Positions 40,109 through 46,604 of a stretch of 48,120 nt of DNA are shown here, one piece after another (the first letter of the stretch is position 1; the number at the start of each line of letters is the position of its first letter). A program made the translations under genes and the position numbers. Below the pieces are notes generated by a model. It saw only the letters and a list, made by a program, of their open reading frames with translations, made no database searches and was not told the DNA's origin. The DNA comes from a virus. The DNA lies in IMG/VR virus record IMGVR_UViG_3300028802_000024, positions 1 to 48,120 of that record. The stretch is one strand, 5' to 3'.

Positions 40109-40975
40109 ATGGGGGAGCCGGGACAGATCAACGATCAACGGCGGTTTGTCCCGGCCCCCGGCTACACCCAGATTCCCAACGTGATCTTCGACGAGTACAT
40201 CCTCGAATGCAGCGGCTCGGAGTGGCAGGTGCTCACAATGATCGCCCGGCGCACCTTCGGCTGGCAGGTCGAGGAGCGGTTGCTGACGACCGGGGATCTG
40301 GCCGACCTCACGGGCCTCTCCCGGCAGGCCGTTTCGAGCGCCCTCAACGAGCTTCGCAGGAAGGGGATGATCAACCGCCGGCACCACAGATCCAACCAGT
40401 GGTACTACGGCATCCCTGTTAAGAAAGTAGACACGGTCAAAAATTTGGGCAGCCCAAAAAATAGGCAGCCCTCGGCGCCTGAGTGTCAAAAAAATAGGCA
40501 CCCACTAATAAGGAAAGAAAGTAAAGAAGGAAAGAAAGAGGGCGGCAAAGCCGCCTCTGTCAGGAAAGCTAACAAGAAGCAATCGGCAGGATCGGACTTC
40601 ATGCCACAGGATGAGGCAGATCGGGTGGTCGTCGAGCTGTACGAGAAGTGGCGGGAGGAGACGGGGCAGCCGGCGAACACGCGGCTCACCGTCAAACGAG
40701 CCGGGCAGGCTCGGCAACGGCTTCGCGAGCAGGCCAAAGGGTGTCCGCCCGAAACGGCTCTCGCCGATGCCCGTTCGGCGATGCTCGAAGCCCTCGAAGG
40801 CTGGATCAACTCGCCGTGGCACCGTGAGCGCGAGGCGTTCGACTGGGAAACGCTCTTCCGCAGCTACGACAAGGTGGAAATGCTCCGCGCACGCCGACGC
40901 GAGCAGCTCGCCAAATCCAACGGCAACGGCAAAAAGGACTTCTCGGCCTACGACTCCCAGGTGGAGAACGCGTGA
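40109..40975 (+). CDS. Replication initiator, phage O-type winged helix
   Basis: The 288-residue protein opens with a replication protein O N-terminal domain (FVPAPGYTQIPNVIFDEY, then ARRTFGWQVEERLLTTGDLADLTGLSRQAVSSALNELRRKGMI), a winged helix that binds origin iterons. A Lys/Ser-rich linker from about residue 105 to 155 is encoded by an unusually A-rich stretch with three iteron-like repeats. The C-terminal helical domain (DEADRVVVELYEKWREE ... REAFDWETLFRSYDKVEML) probably contacts the DnaC-like loader encoded next. This is the lambda O plan with the origin inside the gene. Confidence 0.85.
   Translation: MGEPGQINDQRRFVPAPGYTQIPNVIFDEYILECSGSEWQVLTMIARRTFGWQVEERLLTTGDLADLTGLSRQAVSSALNELRRKGMINRRHHRSNQWYYGIPVKKVDTVKNLGSPKNRQPSAPECQKNRHPLIRKESKEGKKEGGKAASVRKANKKQSAGSDFMPQDEADRVVVELYEKWREETGQPANTRLTVKRAGQARQRLREQAKGCPPETALADARSAMLEALEGWINSPWHREREAFDWETLFRSYDKVEMLRARRREQLAKSNGNGKKDFSAYDSQVENA
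40439..40555. other. Candidate replication origin inside the initiator gene
   Basis: Three direct repeats: AAAAATTTGGGCA (40439-40451), AAAAAATAGGCA (40456-40467) and AAAAAAATAGGCA (40488-40500). Their ends are spaced 16 and 33 bases apart, consistent with one and two steps of about 16.5. A purine-only, A-rich tract (about 40511-40540) follows, then a GC hairpin GGCGGC-AAA-GCCGCC (40541-40555). In an otherwise GC-rich genome, this is the layout of lambda ori: iterons plus an easily melted region within gene O. Confidence 0.65.
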
Positions 40976-42060
40976 CCATCGACCAGGACCTTGAGCGCCA
41001 CATCGAAGAAGCGAAGCGGCCCCCGGCGAAAAAAGAGCCACAGCGCTTCGACGGATCGGTCATCGCGCCCACGTCCGGCCTGGTGACGCCCGACGTCGCC
41101 CCCGACGTGCTCGATGCCTCCTTGACGCTCGCCGAGATGCGCCGGCGCCGCAGCCGCGAAAAGCTCGCCGAAAAGCTCGACCGGCTGGTCCCCCTGGGCA
41201 CGCGAGAGGTCACGGAGGCCAAGCTGCTCAGCGGGGATCCCGGCGACGACCAGGCCTACGAGGTGAGCGGCCCCGTGTTCGAGGTCGTCACGAACTGCTC
41301 CCGCTGCAACGCGGAGCTGAGGCTGCTCAGCGAGGAGGAGCCGGGCCTGCACGCCCGGGGTGTCGCCGCCGGCGTCGTCCGTCGCCTGCCCCGTGGCGTG
41401 ATCTGCGAAGAATGCGAGAGCATCATCGATCACGAGGCCGCCAAGCGCGAGAACGCGGAAAAGCTGCGCGAGCGCGTCGCCGCGTCCGGCCTCGACCCGG
41501 CCATGCAGGAGTTCGAGTTCTCCCAGATGCTCCACGAGGAAGGCCGTGAGGTGACGATCGCCGCCGCCCGGGACTGGGCGAGCGAGGAACACCCGGATCC
41601 GCGCGGCTTTTTCGTCTACGGCGACAAAGGCGCGGGGAAGACCCGCCTCGCCGCGACGGCCGTGTGGCAACGGCTCCGCAGCGGTCACTACGTGACGTGG
41701 GTGTCCTGGCCGATCCTGCTGGCGCAGCTCGGCGCCGCCTTCAACGACTCAGCCCGCGCCCAGGCGATCAGCGTGCTGACCGGCAAGGGGGCGCTGGTGC
41801 TCGACGACATTGCCCAGGAAGAGGGCGAAAAGGTCAGCGACTGGGCCCGGCGCCAGCTCTTCGCCGCCGTCGACCGCCGGATCCAGGCCGGGGCACCGTT
41901 GCTGATCACCGCCAACCTCGGCCCCAAAGCGATCGGCGAGGTGCTCGGCGAGAAGCTGATGAGCCGTGTCGTCGGCTACAGCCGGGTGCTCGAGCTGCCC
42001 GGCCAGGATATGCGGCTCGAGTTCAATTTCGACGGCTCCAAAGAGAAGGGCCAGGCGTGA
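40972..42060 (+). CDS. DnaC-like helicase loader (AAA+ ATPase)
   Basis: The 362-residue protein has a four-cysteine zinc site (Cys109, Cys112, Cys145, Cys148) in its N-terminal half. The ATPase follows: Walker A GDKGAGKT (217-224), Walker B ALVLDDI (about 274-280), a sensor-like LLITANLGP and an arginine in SRVVGYSR. It should load the host replicative helicase at the origin in concert with the O-type protein. GTG overlaps the initiator stop. Confidence 0.85.
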   Translation: MTIDQDLERHIEEAKRPPAKKEPQRFDGSVIAPTSGLVTPDVAPDVLDASLTLAEMRRRRSREKLAEKLDRLVPLGTREVTEAKLLSGDPGDDQAYEVSGPVFEVVTNCSRCNAELRLLSEEEPGLHARGVAAGVVRRLPRGVICEECESIIDHEAAKRENAEKLRERVAASGLDPAMQEFEFSQMLHEEGREVTIAAARDWASEEHPDPRGFFVYGDKGAGKTRLAATAVWQRLRSGHYVTWVSWPILLAQLGAAFNDSARAQAISVLTGKGALVLDDIAQEEGEKVSDWARRQLFAAVDRRIQAGAPLLITANLGPKAIGEVLGEKLMSRVVGYSRVLELPGQDMRLEFNFDGSKEKGQA

Positions 42061-42263
42061 AGCGTTCTCGCTTCAATGTGGAGAGCATTTCGCGACGGCG
42101 CGGTCAACGCATAGCCTGGATTCGGGACGAGTGGCAAGGGCGCGTCATCGGGGTCTGTCTACGGGGATTGCAGGTGGTCGTGTTCGACCAGCGGTATGAC
42201 CGCCCACCTCAGCCCGTTGCAAATCCGACTCTGCGCAAGGTCGCCCGGGAGGTGCTGGGGTGA
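42057..42263 (+). CDS. Small basic protein
   Basis: A 68-residue Arg-rich protein (SRFNVESISRRRGQRIAWIRDEW) with a beta-type centre. GTGA overlaps at both ends. Possibly nucleic-acid-binding; not recognised. Confidence 0.55.
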   Translation: MKRSRFNVESISRRRGQRIAWIRDEWQGRVIGVCLRGLQVVVFDQRYDRPPQPVANPTLRKVAREVLG

Positions 42264-42658
42264 AGCTCTGCAACGAGCCCACCGACGTCCACGGCGCCTT
42301 CGGGTGCCCGCGTGAGGCCGGCCACAGCTCCGAGCACTACTGGTGGCTGCCGTTCGAGCACCAGGGATGCTGGCGCGTCGCCGTGTACTGGGGAGCGCCG
42401 GCCCAGCGCCGCTACGTCGCCCGCGGCGCCTTCGTGCGGGTCCCCACGGCCCACGACGTCGCCGCCCTGCTCGTGACCATCGGAGAACTTCATCGCCGTG
42501 AACAACGCCGACGAGAGGAACGGAAGCGATGCCCCGAACCACCGTCCCCACCGAGCCCAGCCCCCAAACCGCGTCCCCGCAGAAAGGTGCCCACCGGCCC
42601 GAGTCTTGCCGAACGATCACTGCGAGCTGCGGCGCGCAAGGCCGCGGCGGCGGGGTGA
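42260..42658 (+). CDS. Hypothetical protein, basic C-terminus
   Basis: The 132-residue protein has an N-terminal Cys/His/Trp-rich region (CNEPTDVHGAFGCPREAGHSSEHYWW) that may bind metal. A basic Pro/Arg-rich tail follows. Not recognised. Confidence 0.55.
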   Translation: MKLCNEPTDVHGAFGCPREAGHSSEHYWWLPFEHQGCWRVAVYWGAPAQRRYVARGAFVRVPTAHDVAALLVTIGELHRREQRRREERKRCPEPPSPPSPAPKPRPRRKVPTGPSLAERSLRAAARKAAAAG

Positions 42659-42661
42659 ACC

Positions 42662-42895
42662 GTGGCTAGCTGCAAATCGTGTGGGAAGCCCGTGGTCTGG
42701 ACGATCACCGAGAAGGGCAAGCGGATGCCCGTCGACTCCAAGCCCGTGCCCGACGGCAATCTCTTCGTTTGGCAGGCCGACGACGGCGAGATGCACTCTC
42801 GCGTCGAAGCGTCGCAGTGGCCGAGCCAAAAGCGATACGTGTCACACTTCGCAACGTGCCAATTCGCAAACCACCACAGGAAGGATCGGAAATGA
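42662..42895 (+). CDS. Small zinc-binding protein
   Basis: A 77-residue protein beginning CKSCGKPVVWTITEKGKRMPVDSKP and ending HFATCQFANHHRK. The CxxC plus the terminal Cys/His residues form a probable zinc site. The pattern is common in phage operons; the role is unknown. Confidence 0.65.
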   Translation: MASCKSCGKPVVWTITEKGKRMPVDSKPVPDGNLFVWQADDGEMHSRVEASQWPSQKRYVSHFATCQFANHHRKDRK

Positions 42896-43113
42896 ACGAT
42901 CACGACACCGGAGAGAAGCCCGACGGGAGGGCGATCCCGCTCACCTCCTATGAGCCGGGCACCCTTGGTAAGAAGCTGGAGGTCCGCGAACTCGTCGATG
43001 CCGACAAGGTGCGGCTCAGGACCATCAACGCCGACGGTCTAGCCGCCGCCTCGATTGTCGTGCTCAAGGGCGACCTGCGCGAGGCGCTATTCGTGGAGTC
43101 CGACGCCGAATAG
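42892..43113 (+). CDS. Small hypothetical protein, last of the operon
   Basis: A 73-residue protein, likely a small beta-barrel (KLEVRELVDADKVRLRTINADGLAAASIVVLKGD). It ends the long plus-strand operon 26 bases before an intrinsic terminator. Confidence 0.55.
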   Translation: MNDHDTGEKPDGRAIPLTSYEPGTLGKKLEVRELVDADKVRLRTINADGLAAASIVVLKGDLREALFVESDAE

Positions 43114-43139
43114 GGCTAAGCCCACTGGGCGTGCGTCAG

Positions 43140-43173
43140 GGGTCCGGGTCTACTGCCCGGGCCCTTTCTTTTT
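43140..43173 (+). terminator. Intrinsic terminator of the early operon
   Basis: A nine-pair stem (GGGTCCGGG at 43140-43148 with CCCGGGCCC at 43156-43164, one G-T pair) is followed at once by TTTCTTTTT (43165-43173). This is the clearest rho-independent terminator in the genome. It lies inside the 3' end of the convergent minus-strand gene. Confidence 0.85.
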
Positions 43174-43368
43174 GGCCGAAGGCGATTCTTCCTCGATCAG
43201 GGGTGCGATCCCCTTCCGTGCCAGGTCTCGGAACTCCTTAAAGGCCTCCTCCGAGACGAAGTAGGCAATCGGCTTGACCGATGCGCCCCCGCCGGTGTGG
43301 AAGGTGGTGACGCTCAGGCACTTACGTCGTCGCCCGGGCAGGTTGCCGATGTTCAACTCTTTCCTCAT
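43150..43368 (-). CDS. Small basic hypothetical protein
   Basis: A 72-residue product with a GGAGGAA ribosome site. NIGNLPGRRRKCLSV is basic, followed by AYFVSEEAFKEFRDLARKGIAPLIEE. Last gene of the minus operon; its start overlaps the excisionase-like stop. It could be a small regulator; not recognised. Confidence 0.55.
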   Translation of the reverse strand: MRKELNIGNLPGRRRKCLSVTTFHTGGGASVKPIAYFVSEEAFKEFRDLARKGIAPLIEEESPSAKKKGPGQ

Positions 43369-43811
43369 GTTTTCTTCCTCCGTCCGGCCTTGCGCCGGTC
43401 AAGCTCCGCCCACGTTTTCACCGACGACGCCTCCCACACCGGCCCGGCGGCCAGTTTGGCGAGGGGCCGTGGGAACGATCGGTGCCGCCGCCAGCTCGCC
43501 AGCGTGGGGCGGCTGATCCCGTAGGCCTTCTGGATCTCGGCCGAGCCCCAGAGCTTGATTCGCCGTCGTGGCCGTGCCCATTCGTAGAGCCAGTCGGCCA
43601 GGTGGACGGCACCGCGCTTCGATACGGGCACGGCATGGCCGTGGACCAGCAAGCAGGCCAAGCCCACGTAGGGGTCGGGGGGGTCAGACACAACCCGGAT
43701 CTCGATTGCGGCCGTCTCTTGGCGCGTGGAGCCCAGGCATAGCGGGGGGGGTGCCGTGCCCTTCGGCTCACCCTTGGAGGGCGTTAGATCGCCGCTCAGC
43801 GCGTCAGACAT
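43365..43811 (-). CDS. Excisionase-like MerR/AlpA-type DNA-binding protein
   Basis: The 148-residue protein has a C-terminal winged HTH of the excisionase type: KLWGSAEIQKAYGISRPTLASWRR, then the wing SFPRPLAKLAAGPVWEASSVKTW. The N-terminal half, about 70 residues, is not recognised. With an integrase in the genome, a recombination directionality factor is likely, though a transcription regulator with the same fold is possible. It sits beside the tRNA-like element that could be attP. Confidence 0.65.
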   Translation of the reverse strand: MSDALSGDLTPSKGEPKGTAPPPLCLGSTRQETAAIEIRVVSDPPDPYVGLACLLVHGHAVPVSKRGAVHLADWLYEWARPRRRIKLWGSAEIQKAYGISRPTLASWRRHRSFPRPLAKLAAGPVWEASSVKTWAELDRRKAGRRKKT

Positions 43812-43847
43812 CGTTCCTGCGCCCCTTTGCGACCGCTTCGAGGGCGT

Positions 43848-44078
43848 TCATAGGGCGATCTCGTCTCTACGCGCTGCAATCTTGGCCCTGCCGTAGAACA
43901 CGGCGACGATCTCCAGATCTAGCTCGTCCAGGGGAATGTCGCTTTCCTCGGCGCAGGCTTTCCGGGCCAGCTTTGCGACTGCCTTGAGGCCAAGATGCGT
44001 GTAGACGGTGGCGATGTAGGTCTGATCGTCGCCGTAGCGGCCGATCACGGTATAGGTGGGTCCGTGCGTGCCGTCCAT
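43848..44078 (-). CDS. Small hypothetical protein
   Basis: A 76-residue product starting at ATG 44078 with a GGAAGGAA ribosome site, preferred over a frame start that would include the tRNA-like element. It has an alpha/beta pattern (YTVIGRYGDDQTYIATVYTH, then a helix and LEIVAVFYGRAKI). Not recognised. Confidence 0.6.
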   Translation of the reverse strand: MDGTHGPTYTVIGRYGDDQTYIATVYTHLGLKAVAKLARKACAEESDIPLDELDLEIVAVFYGRAKIAARRDEIAL

Positions 44079-44111
44079 GGGGTTTCCTTCCGGTTGGTTT
44101 GGGTGCTGCAA

Positions 44112-44157
44112 GGCCGCGCCCCGGAGTCGAACCGGGGCGGCAAGCTCCAAGCGCGGC
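44112..44157 (-). other. tRNA-3'-half-like element, candidate attP core
   Basis: On the minus strand this holds a perfect tRNA T-arm (CCCGG TTCGACT CCGGG) followed by GCGCGGC. A 5' GCCGCGC at 44157-44151 pairs with it over seven bases, but only 14 bases separate that strand from the T-arm, so no D- or anticodon arm fits. A second, six-pair partner at 44186-44181 lies inside the coding sequence upstream. Phage attP sites often carry the 3' half of the host tRNA used as attB, and the excisionase-like gene is close. It might instead be a hairpin or a decayed tRNA. Confidence 0.45.
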
Positions 44158-44285
44158 TAAGGGACGAGGTGGCCATCTATCGCGGCATAGTCGAGATAGA
44201 AGCCACGTTCGTTTCGAGTGGCTCGGTGGGGCATCCAGACCCACAGCGCGCCAGTAGGAGATCTCACGAATCGCAGGCCGAACAC
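44157..44285 (-). CDS. Small hypothetical protein
   Basis: A 42-residue protein starting with GTG directly after the preceding TAG (FGLRFVRSPTGALWVWMPHR ... FYLDYAAIDGHLVP). It has a regular beta pattern and fills what would otherwise be a gap. Its stop is the first base of the tRNA-like element. Confidence 0.5.
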   Translation of the reverse strand: MFGLRFVRSPTGALWVWMPHRATRNERGFYLDYAAIDGHLVP

Positions 44286-44618
44286 CTAGATCGCCTCCTC
44301 TCCGTAACGAGGCCGCCACAGCCCGGGATCCAACGGCCCGTCGATGGACTCGGGGACCATCCGCGACAGCTCACCGGCCTCGAGCTGACCGAGCGGCGCA
44401 ACCGGCTCTTCGCCGATCCGTTCCATGCGGACCTCGTGCACCAGCGAGTCGTAGGCCGGCGCCGGTGCTCCGACCGGGTAGCAGGCGTTCAGGTGGGAGG
44501 CGATAGCTGCCGCGTCCCCGATCTCCGAGCGCCAGGCGACGGGCTGGCCGTCCCGCGTGTCGCAGACGTTGAAGCCGCCCTCGGTGTCATCAACGATCAG
44601 GAAGTGCGCCGCGGCCAT
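44286..44618 (-). CDS. Hypothetical protein
   Basis: The 110-residue protein begins as an alpha/beta domain (AHFLIVDDTEGGFNVCDTRDG). A helical C-terminus follows. It abuts the upstream stop. Not recognised. Confidence 0.6.
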   Translation of the reverse strand: MAAAHFLIVDDTEGGFNVCDTRDGQPVAWRSEIGDAAAIASHLNACYPVGAPAPAYDSLVHEVRMERIGEEPVAPLGQLEAGELSRMVPESIDGPLDPGLWRPRYGEEAI

Positions 44619-44804
44619 TCAGACCATCTCCTCGGGTGCCTCGTCTTCGCCGTGTAGATCGGCTCCACTGACTGTCTCGGGTTCGATGTAGGTGCTTCGC
44701 GGCACTGGCTTGCCATCAGGTCCTGAAATCAGGTCCAGACTCGATGGCTCTGTCGGGTGGCCGGTGCTTTTAGTTCTGGGTCGTCCCTTCTCTGTGTCAC
44801 ACAT
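44619..44804 (-). CDS. Small hypothetical protein, first of the minus operon
   Basis: A 61-residue, polar, probably disordered protein (MCDTEKGRPRTKSTGHP ... ETVSGADLHGEDEAPEEM). ATG 44804 has an AAAGGGGA site. Upstream lies a palindromic operator in a divergent promoter region. Confidence 0.55.
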   Translation of the reverse strand: MCDTEKGRPRTKSTGHPTEPSSLDLISGPDGKPVPRSTYIEPETVSGADLHGEDEAPEEMV

Positions 44805-44843
44805 CTTGAATCCCCTTTCGGGTAGTGGTTTGGGTAGCACCAA

Positions 44844-44860
44844 CCTTACACCTTGTAAGG
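44844..44860. promoter_or_regulatory. Palindromic operator in the divergent promoter region
   Basis: CCTTACA-CCT-TGTAAGG, perfect seven-base arms, between the minus operon (44804) and the plus gene (44928). On the minus strand it overlaps a possible -35 (TTACAA, 16 bases, TACCCA), so a bound repressor would block that promoter. On the plus side, TAGTCT (44914-44919) lies eight bases before GTG 44928 as a possible leaderless -10. Confidence 0.6.
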
Positions 44861-44927
44861 CAAGGGCGCAAGAGGGGCGAGCGTCCCCGTGCTTCAACCG
44901 CCGCTTCCGCGCGTAGTCTGCCGAGCC

Positions 44928-45533
44928 GTGGCCGCCTCCTACGGATCCCTGTCTCCCGTGCAACGCGAGGCGATCTACGAGCTCAAGAAGCAGAAGAAGA
45001 GCGGCAACGAGATCAAGCGGATCGTCGCCCGCGGCTACAAGGAATTGCACCCGTTCAGCGTGTCCGCCCAGCACGCCAACGCCATCGCCCGAAAGCTGAT
45101 GATCGAGCGCGAGGAGCTGTTCGAGGCGAGCGTGACGAAGATGGCCGACGGGGAGGCCGTGGAAACGCTGGCCCGGCGCCTGATCGTGCTTGCCGATCGC
45201 GAGAGCCTGCGGCTTCAGAGGCTGCAGGCCAACGGCAAGCTCGATATCGCCAGGCTCACGAAGCTCGCCGGCGCCGTGACCAAACTGCAGGGAATGCTCG
45301 AGCGTATGGGGGAGAGCGGGAGCAACGGGAACGGCGAGGGTAAAAAAGACGACGCGCCAACCCGTGCCTCGTTCGCCGAGCGACTCCTACAGAAGGGCCA
45401 GGAGCCGCATGGGGGCGACGAGGCGCCCGCGCTGCCGATTCCCGCCGAGGTGGCCGACGTGATCGTCAGGGGTGCTGTGGGCGCGTCTGACCGTGCACCA
45501 GCGCTGGATCCAAAGGCACCGCCGGGCGCGTGA
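44928..45533 (+). CDS. Candidate terminase small subunit
   Basis: The 201-residue protein has an N-terminal helix-turn-helix region (SPVQREAIYELKKQKKSGNEIKRIVARG, then FSVSAQHANAIARKLM). A long helical middle (EAVETLARRLIVLADRESLRLQRL, LTKLAGAVTKLQGMLERM) and a polar tail follow. A DNA-binding head plus an oligomerising helical core is the small-terminase plan. It is the first gene of the plus operon that runs round the circle to terL, with a complex non-coding region just downstream. GTG 44928 is chosen for the domain start and the TAGTCT box. The identity is probable, not proven. Confidence 0.55.
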   Translation: MAASYGSLSPVQREAIYELKKQKKSGNEIKRIVARGYKELHPFSVSAQHANAIARKLMIEREELFEASVTKMADGEAVETLARRLIVLADRESLRLQRLQANGKLDIARLTKLAGAVTKLQGMLERMGESGSNGNGEGKKDDAPTRASFAERLLQKGQEPHGGDEAPALPIPAEVADVIVRGAVGASDRAPALDPKAPPGA

Positions 45534-45652
45534 CGTGGAAACGGACAGGCGATCAGCATCACCAACACGTTCTGCCCCTGCTTGACGAGGTTGAGCACGA
45601 GGAAAGCGAGGAGTGTGTCTGCGGGACCTCGCATCGAGCCGATAGAGCGTGA
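45530..45652 (+). CDS. Small acidic His/Cys protein
   Basis: A 40-residue frame starting in a GTGA overlap with the preceding stop. It contains GDQHHQHVLPLLDEVEHEE and then CVCGTSHRADR, a possible metal-binding end. The overlap and composition support translation. Confidence 0.5.
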   Translation: MTWKRTGDQHHQHVLPLLDEVEHEESEECVCGTSHRADRA

Positions 45653-45730
45653 GGACGGGGGCATTGGGTGGCTCGTGACGCATCATTCCCTCGATGGCCG
45701 CGAGAGCCGTGGCAAGCAGCCACCCGAGCA

Positions 45731-45742
45731 CAGGAAGAGGTA
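45731..45742. repeat. Direct repeat CAGGAAGAGGTA, copy 1
   Basis: CAGGAAGAGGTA here and at 46239-46250. Copy 1 is followed by GCGGTGGT (45761) and GGCGAACA (45783); copy 2 by GCGGTGGT (46255) and GGCGAACA (about 46313). The order is conserved with different spacing. Confidence 0.6.
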
Positions 45743-45764
45743 GAGCAGCAAGAGGAAGAGGCGG

Positions 45765-45859
45765 TGGTCGGGGAGGGTGCCTGGCGAACACCGCCGGAGT
45801 GTTAGGGCTCCGCTCTTTGGCCCCGATTAGGAATGGCCTGCCGTCTGAGCTACTCCCCG
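45765..45859 (-). tRNA. Class-II-like tRNA or tRNA relic with atypical anticodon arm
   Basis: Minus strand: acceptor CGGGGAG (45859-45853) pairs perfectly with CTCCCCG (45775-45769). Discriminator A and an encoded CCA follow (45768-45765). U8-A9 and the D-arm consensus GCTCAGACGGCA with GG are present. A long variable arm has a GGAG/CTCC stem, and a T-arm stem GGTGT/GCACC is possible. The anticodon arm does not fold normally: the best is a four-pair GGCC/GGCC stem with a 12-base loop (ATTCCTAATCGG). The T-loop is also non-consensus. It may be decayed, or a tRNA-like structure with another role. Confidence 0.45.
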
Positions 45860-45880
45860 AGTTCGTGAGCCGAGCCGAAG

Positions 45881-45893
45881 CCGCAAGGCCGTG
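45881..45893. repeat. 13-base direct repeat, copy 1
   Basis: CCGCAAGGCCGTG, repeated exactly at 46025-46037, 144 bases downstream. A related GCAAGGCCGCG occurs at 44108-44118 beside the tRNA-3'-half-like element. Confidence 0.6.
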
Positions 45894-46024
45894 CAGCAAA
45901 GTCAGTGTGTCGCCCGTAGCCCACCCCAGACGACGTGCCGGTCGCTCCTCTACGAACGCTTAAGACGCTCGCCCGGCTCCCACCCTCGACCTGCCAGCCG
46001 AAGGTGACGTAAGGGTAGCGAAAC

Positions 46025-46037
46025 CCGCAAGGCCGTG
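46025..46037. repeat. 13-base direct repeat, copy 2
   Basis: CCGCAAGGCCGTG, identical to 45881-45893. Both copies are preceded by a GAA within five bases. Possible protein-binding site pair. Confidence 0.6.
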
Positions 46038-46103
46038 TCAACCAGCCATCACCGACAGGGAAGCCTGTACAGGGCAAAGGCGGCGAACGCTGAGAAGACC
46101 ACC

Positions 46104-46137
46104 GGGCGACCCAGGGCCTTGGAACCCCGGGCCGCCC
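46104..46137. promoter_or_regulatory. Strong interrupted hairpin
   Basis: GGGCG-A-CCC-A-GGG (46104-46116) pairs with CCC-GGG-C-CGCCC (46126-46137): eleven G-C pairs with one mismatch and one bulge around a nine-base loop. No T-tract. It may be a terminator, structured RNA or packaging signal. Confidence 0.45.
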
Positions 46138-46238
46138 ACAGAGCGTCAGGCCATCTCAGACGCATCGGGTGGATGAGCGAAGACTATCGCGCCACGCCGT
46201 GACCACCAGCCCCAAAGACACACAGCCCAACCGAAAGG

Positions 46239-46250
46239 CAGGAAGAGGTA
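46239..46250. repeat. Direct repeat CAGGAAGAGGTA, copy 2
   Basis: Second copy of the 12-base repeat at 45731-45742, again followed by GCGGTGGT and later GGCGAACA. Confidence 0.6.
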
Positions 46251-46464
46251 ACGGGCGGTGGTAGTGGTAGCGTTGGCCTCGCCGCGTTGTGAGTGAGTGG
46301 AAGGGCGAGGGTGGCGAACAGCGATCATCGCTCGACACGACGGGTCGATCCAGGCCTGAACACATACTCACTACTTCGTAGTTCTGCGATGAGTGTTGAG
46401 ACCGACTTGGCTCTGTGCCTAGCAATACGGCCCTCATTTGGTCACACTTGCACTGGACTGGTGC

Positions 46465-46494
46465 GATTTCGACGCATCGAAATCCGAATCGGAT
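46465..46494. promoter_or_regulatory. Overlapping palindromes, candidate RHH operator
   Basis: GATTTCGA-CGCA-TCGAAATC (46465-46484) overlaps ATCCGA-A-TCGGAT (46482-46494), and CGAAT-CGG-ATTCG extends to 46497. These perfect inverted repeats lie 117 bases before the RHH gene at 46611, in a stretch lower in GC than its surroundings. RHH repressors usually bind tandem short palindromes at their own promoters. Confidence 0.6.
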
Positions 46495-46598
46495 TCGTGC
46501 CTGTAACTACCCCGCCACCCCCTCGAGCGCGCGTGGGTTCCCGGTCTCGCGCATATACCTCCTCCCCCACATCCACGACAAGCAGTTGACCCACCTGG

Positions 46599-46604
46599 TA
46601 CTGT
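46599..46604 (+). promoter_or_regulatory. Possible -10 box of a leaderless start
   Basis: TACTGT six bases before ATG 46611, with no ribosome site. The same hexamer lies nine bases before the XRE gene at 27611. Confidence 0.4.

Noticed and set aside
44112-44186. A full-length 75-base tRNA on the minus strand.
   Set aside because: Six acceptor pairs and U8-A9 fit, but the D-arm lacks GG, the anticodon stem fails, and the 5' half lies inside the coding sequence at 44157-44285. Only the 3' half is reported.
45694-45963. An 89-codon plus-strand frame.
   Set aside because: Gly/Arg low complexity in a repeat region, overlapping the tRNA-like element.
45850-46077. A 75-codon minus-strand frame with a repeated RPCGF segment.
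   Set aside because: Its stop lies inside the tRNA-like element, it has no ATG/GTG with a ribosome site, and the repeat is simply the 13-base DNA repeat; kept only as a note.
46146-46328. A 60-codon minus-strand frame with one hydrophobic span.
   Set aside because: No ribosome site and opposite in direction to the surrounding operon; not enough support to call a gene.
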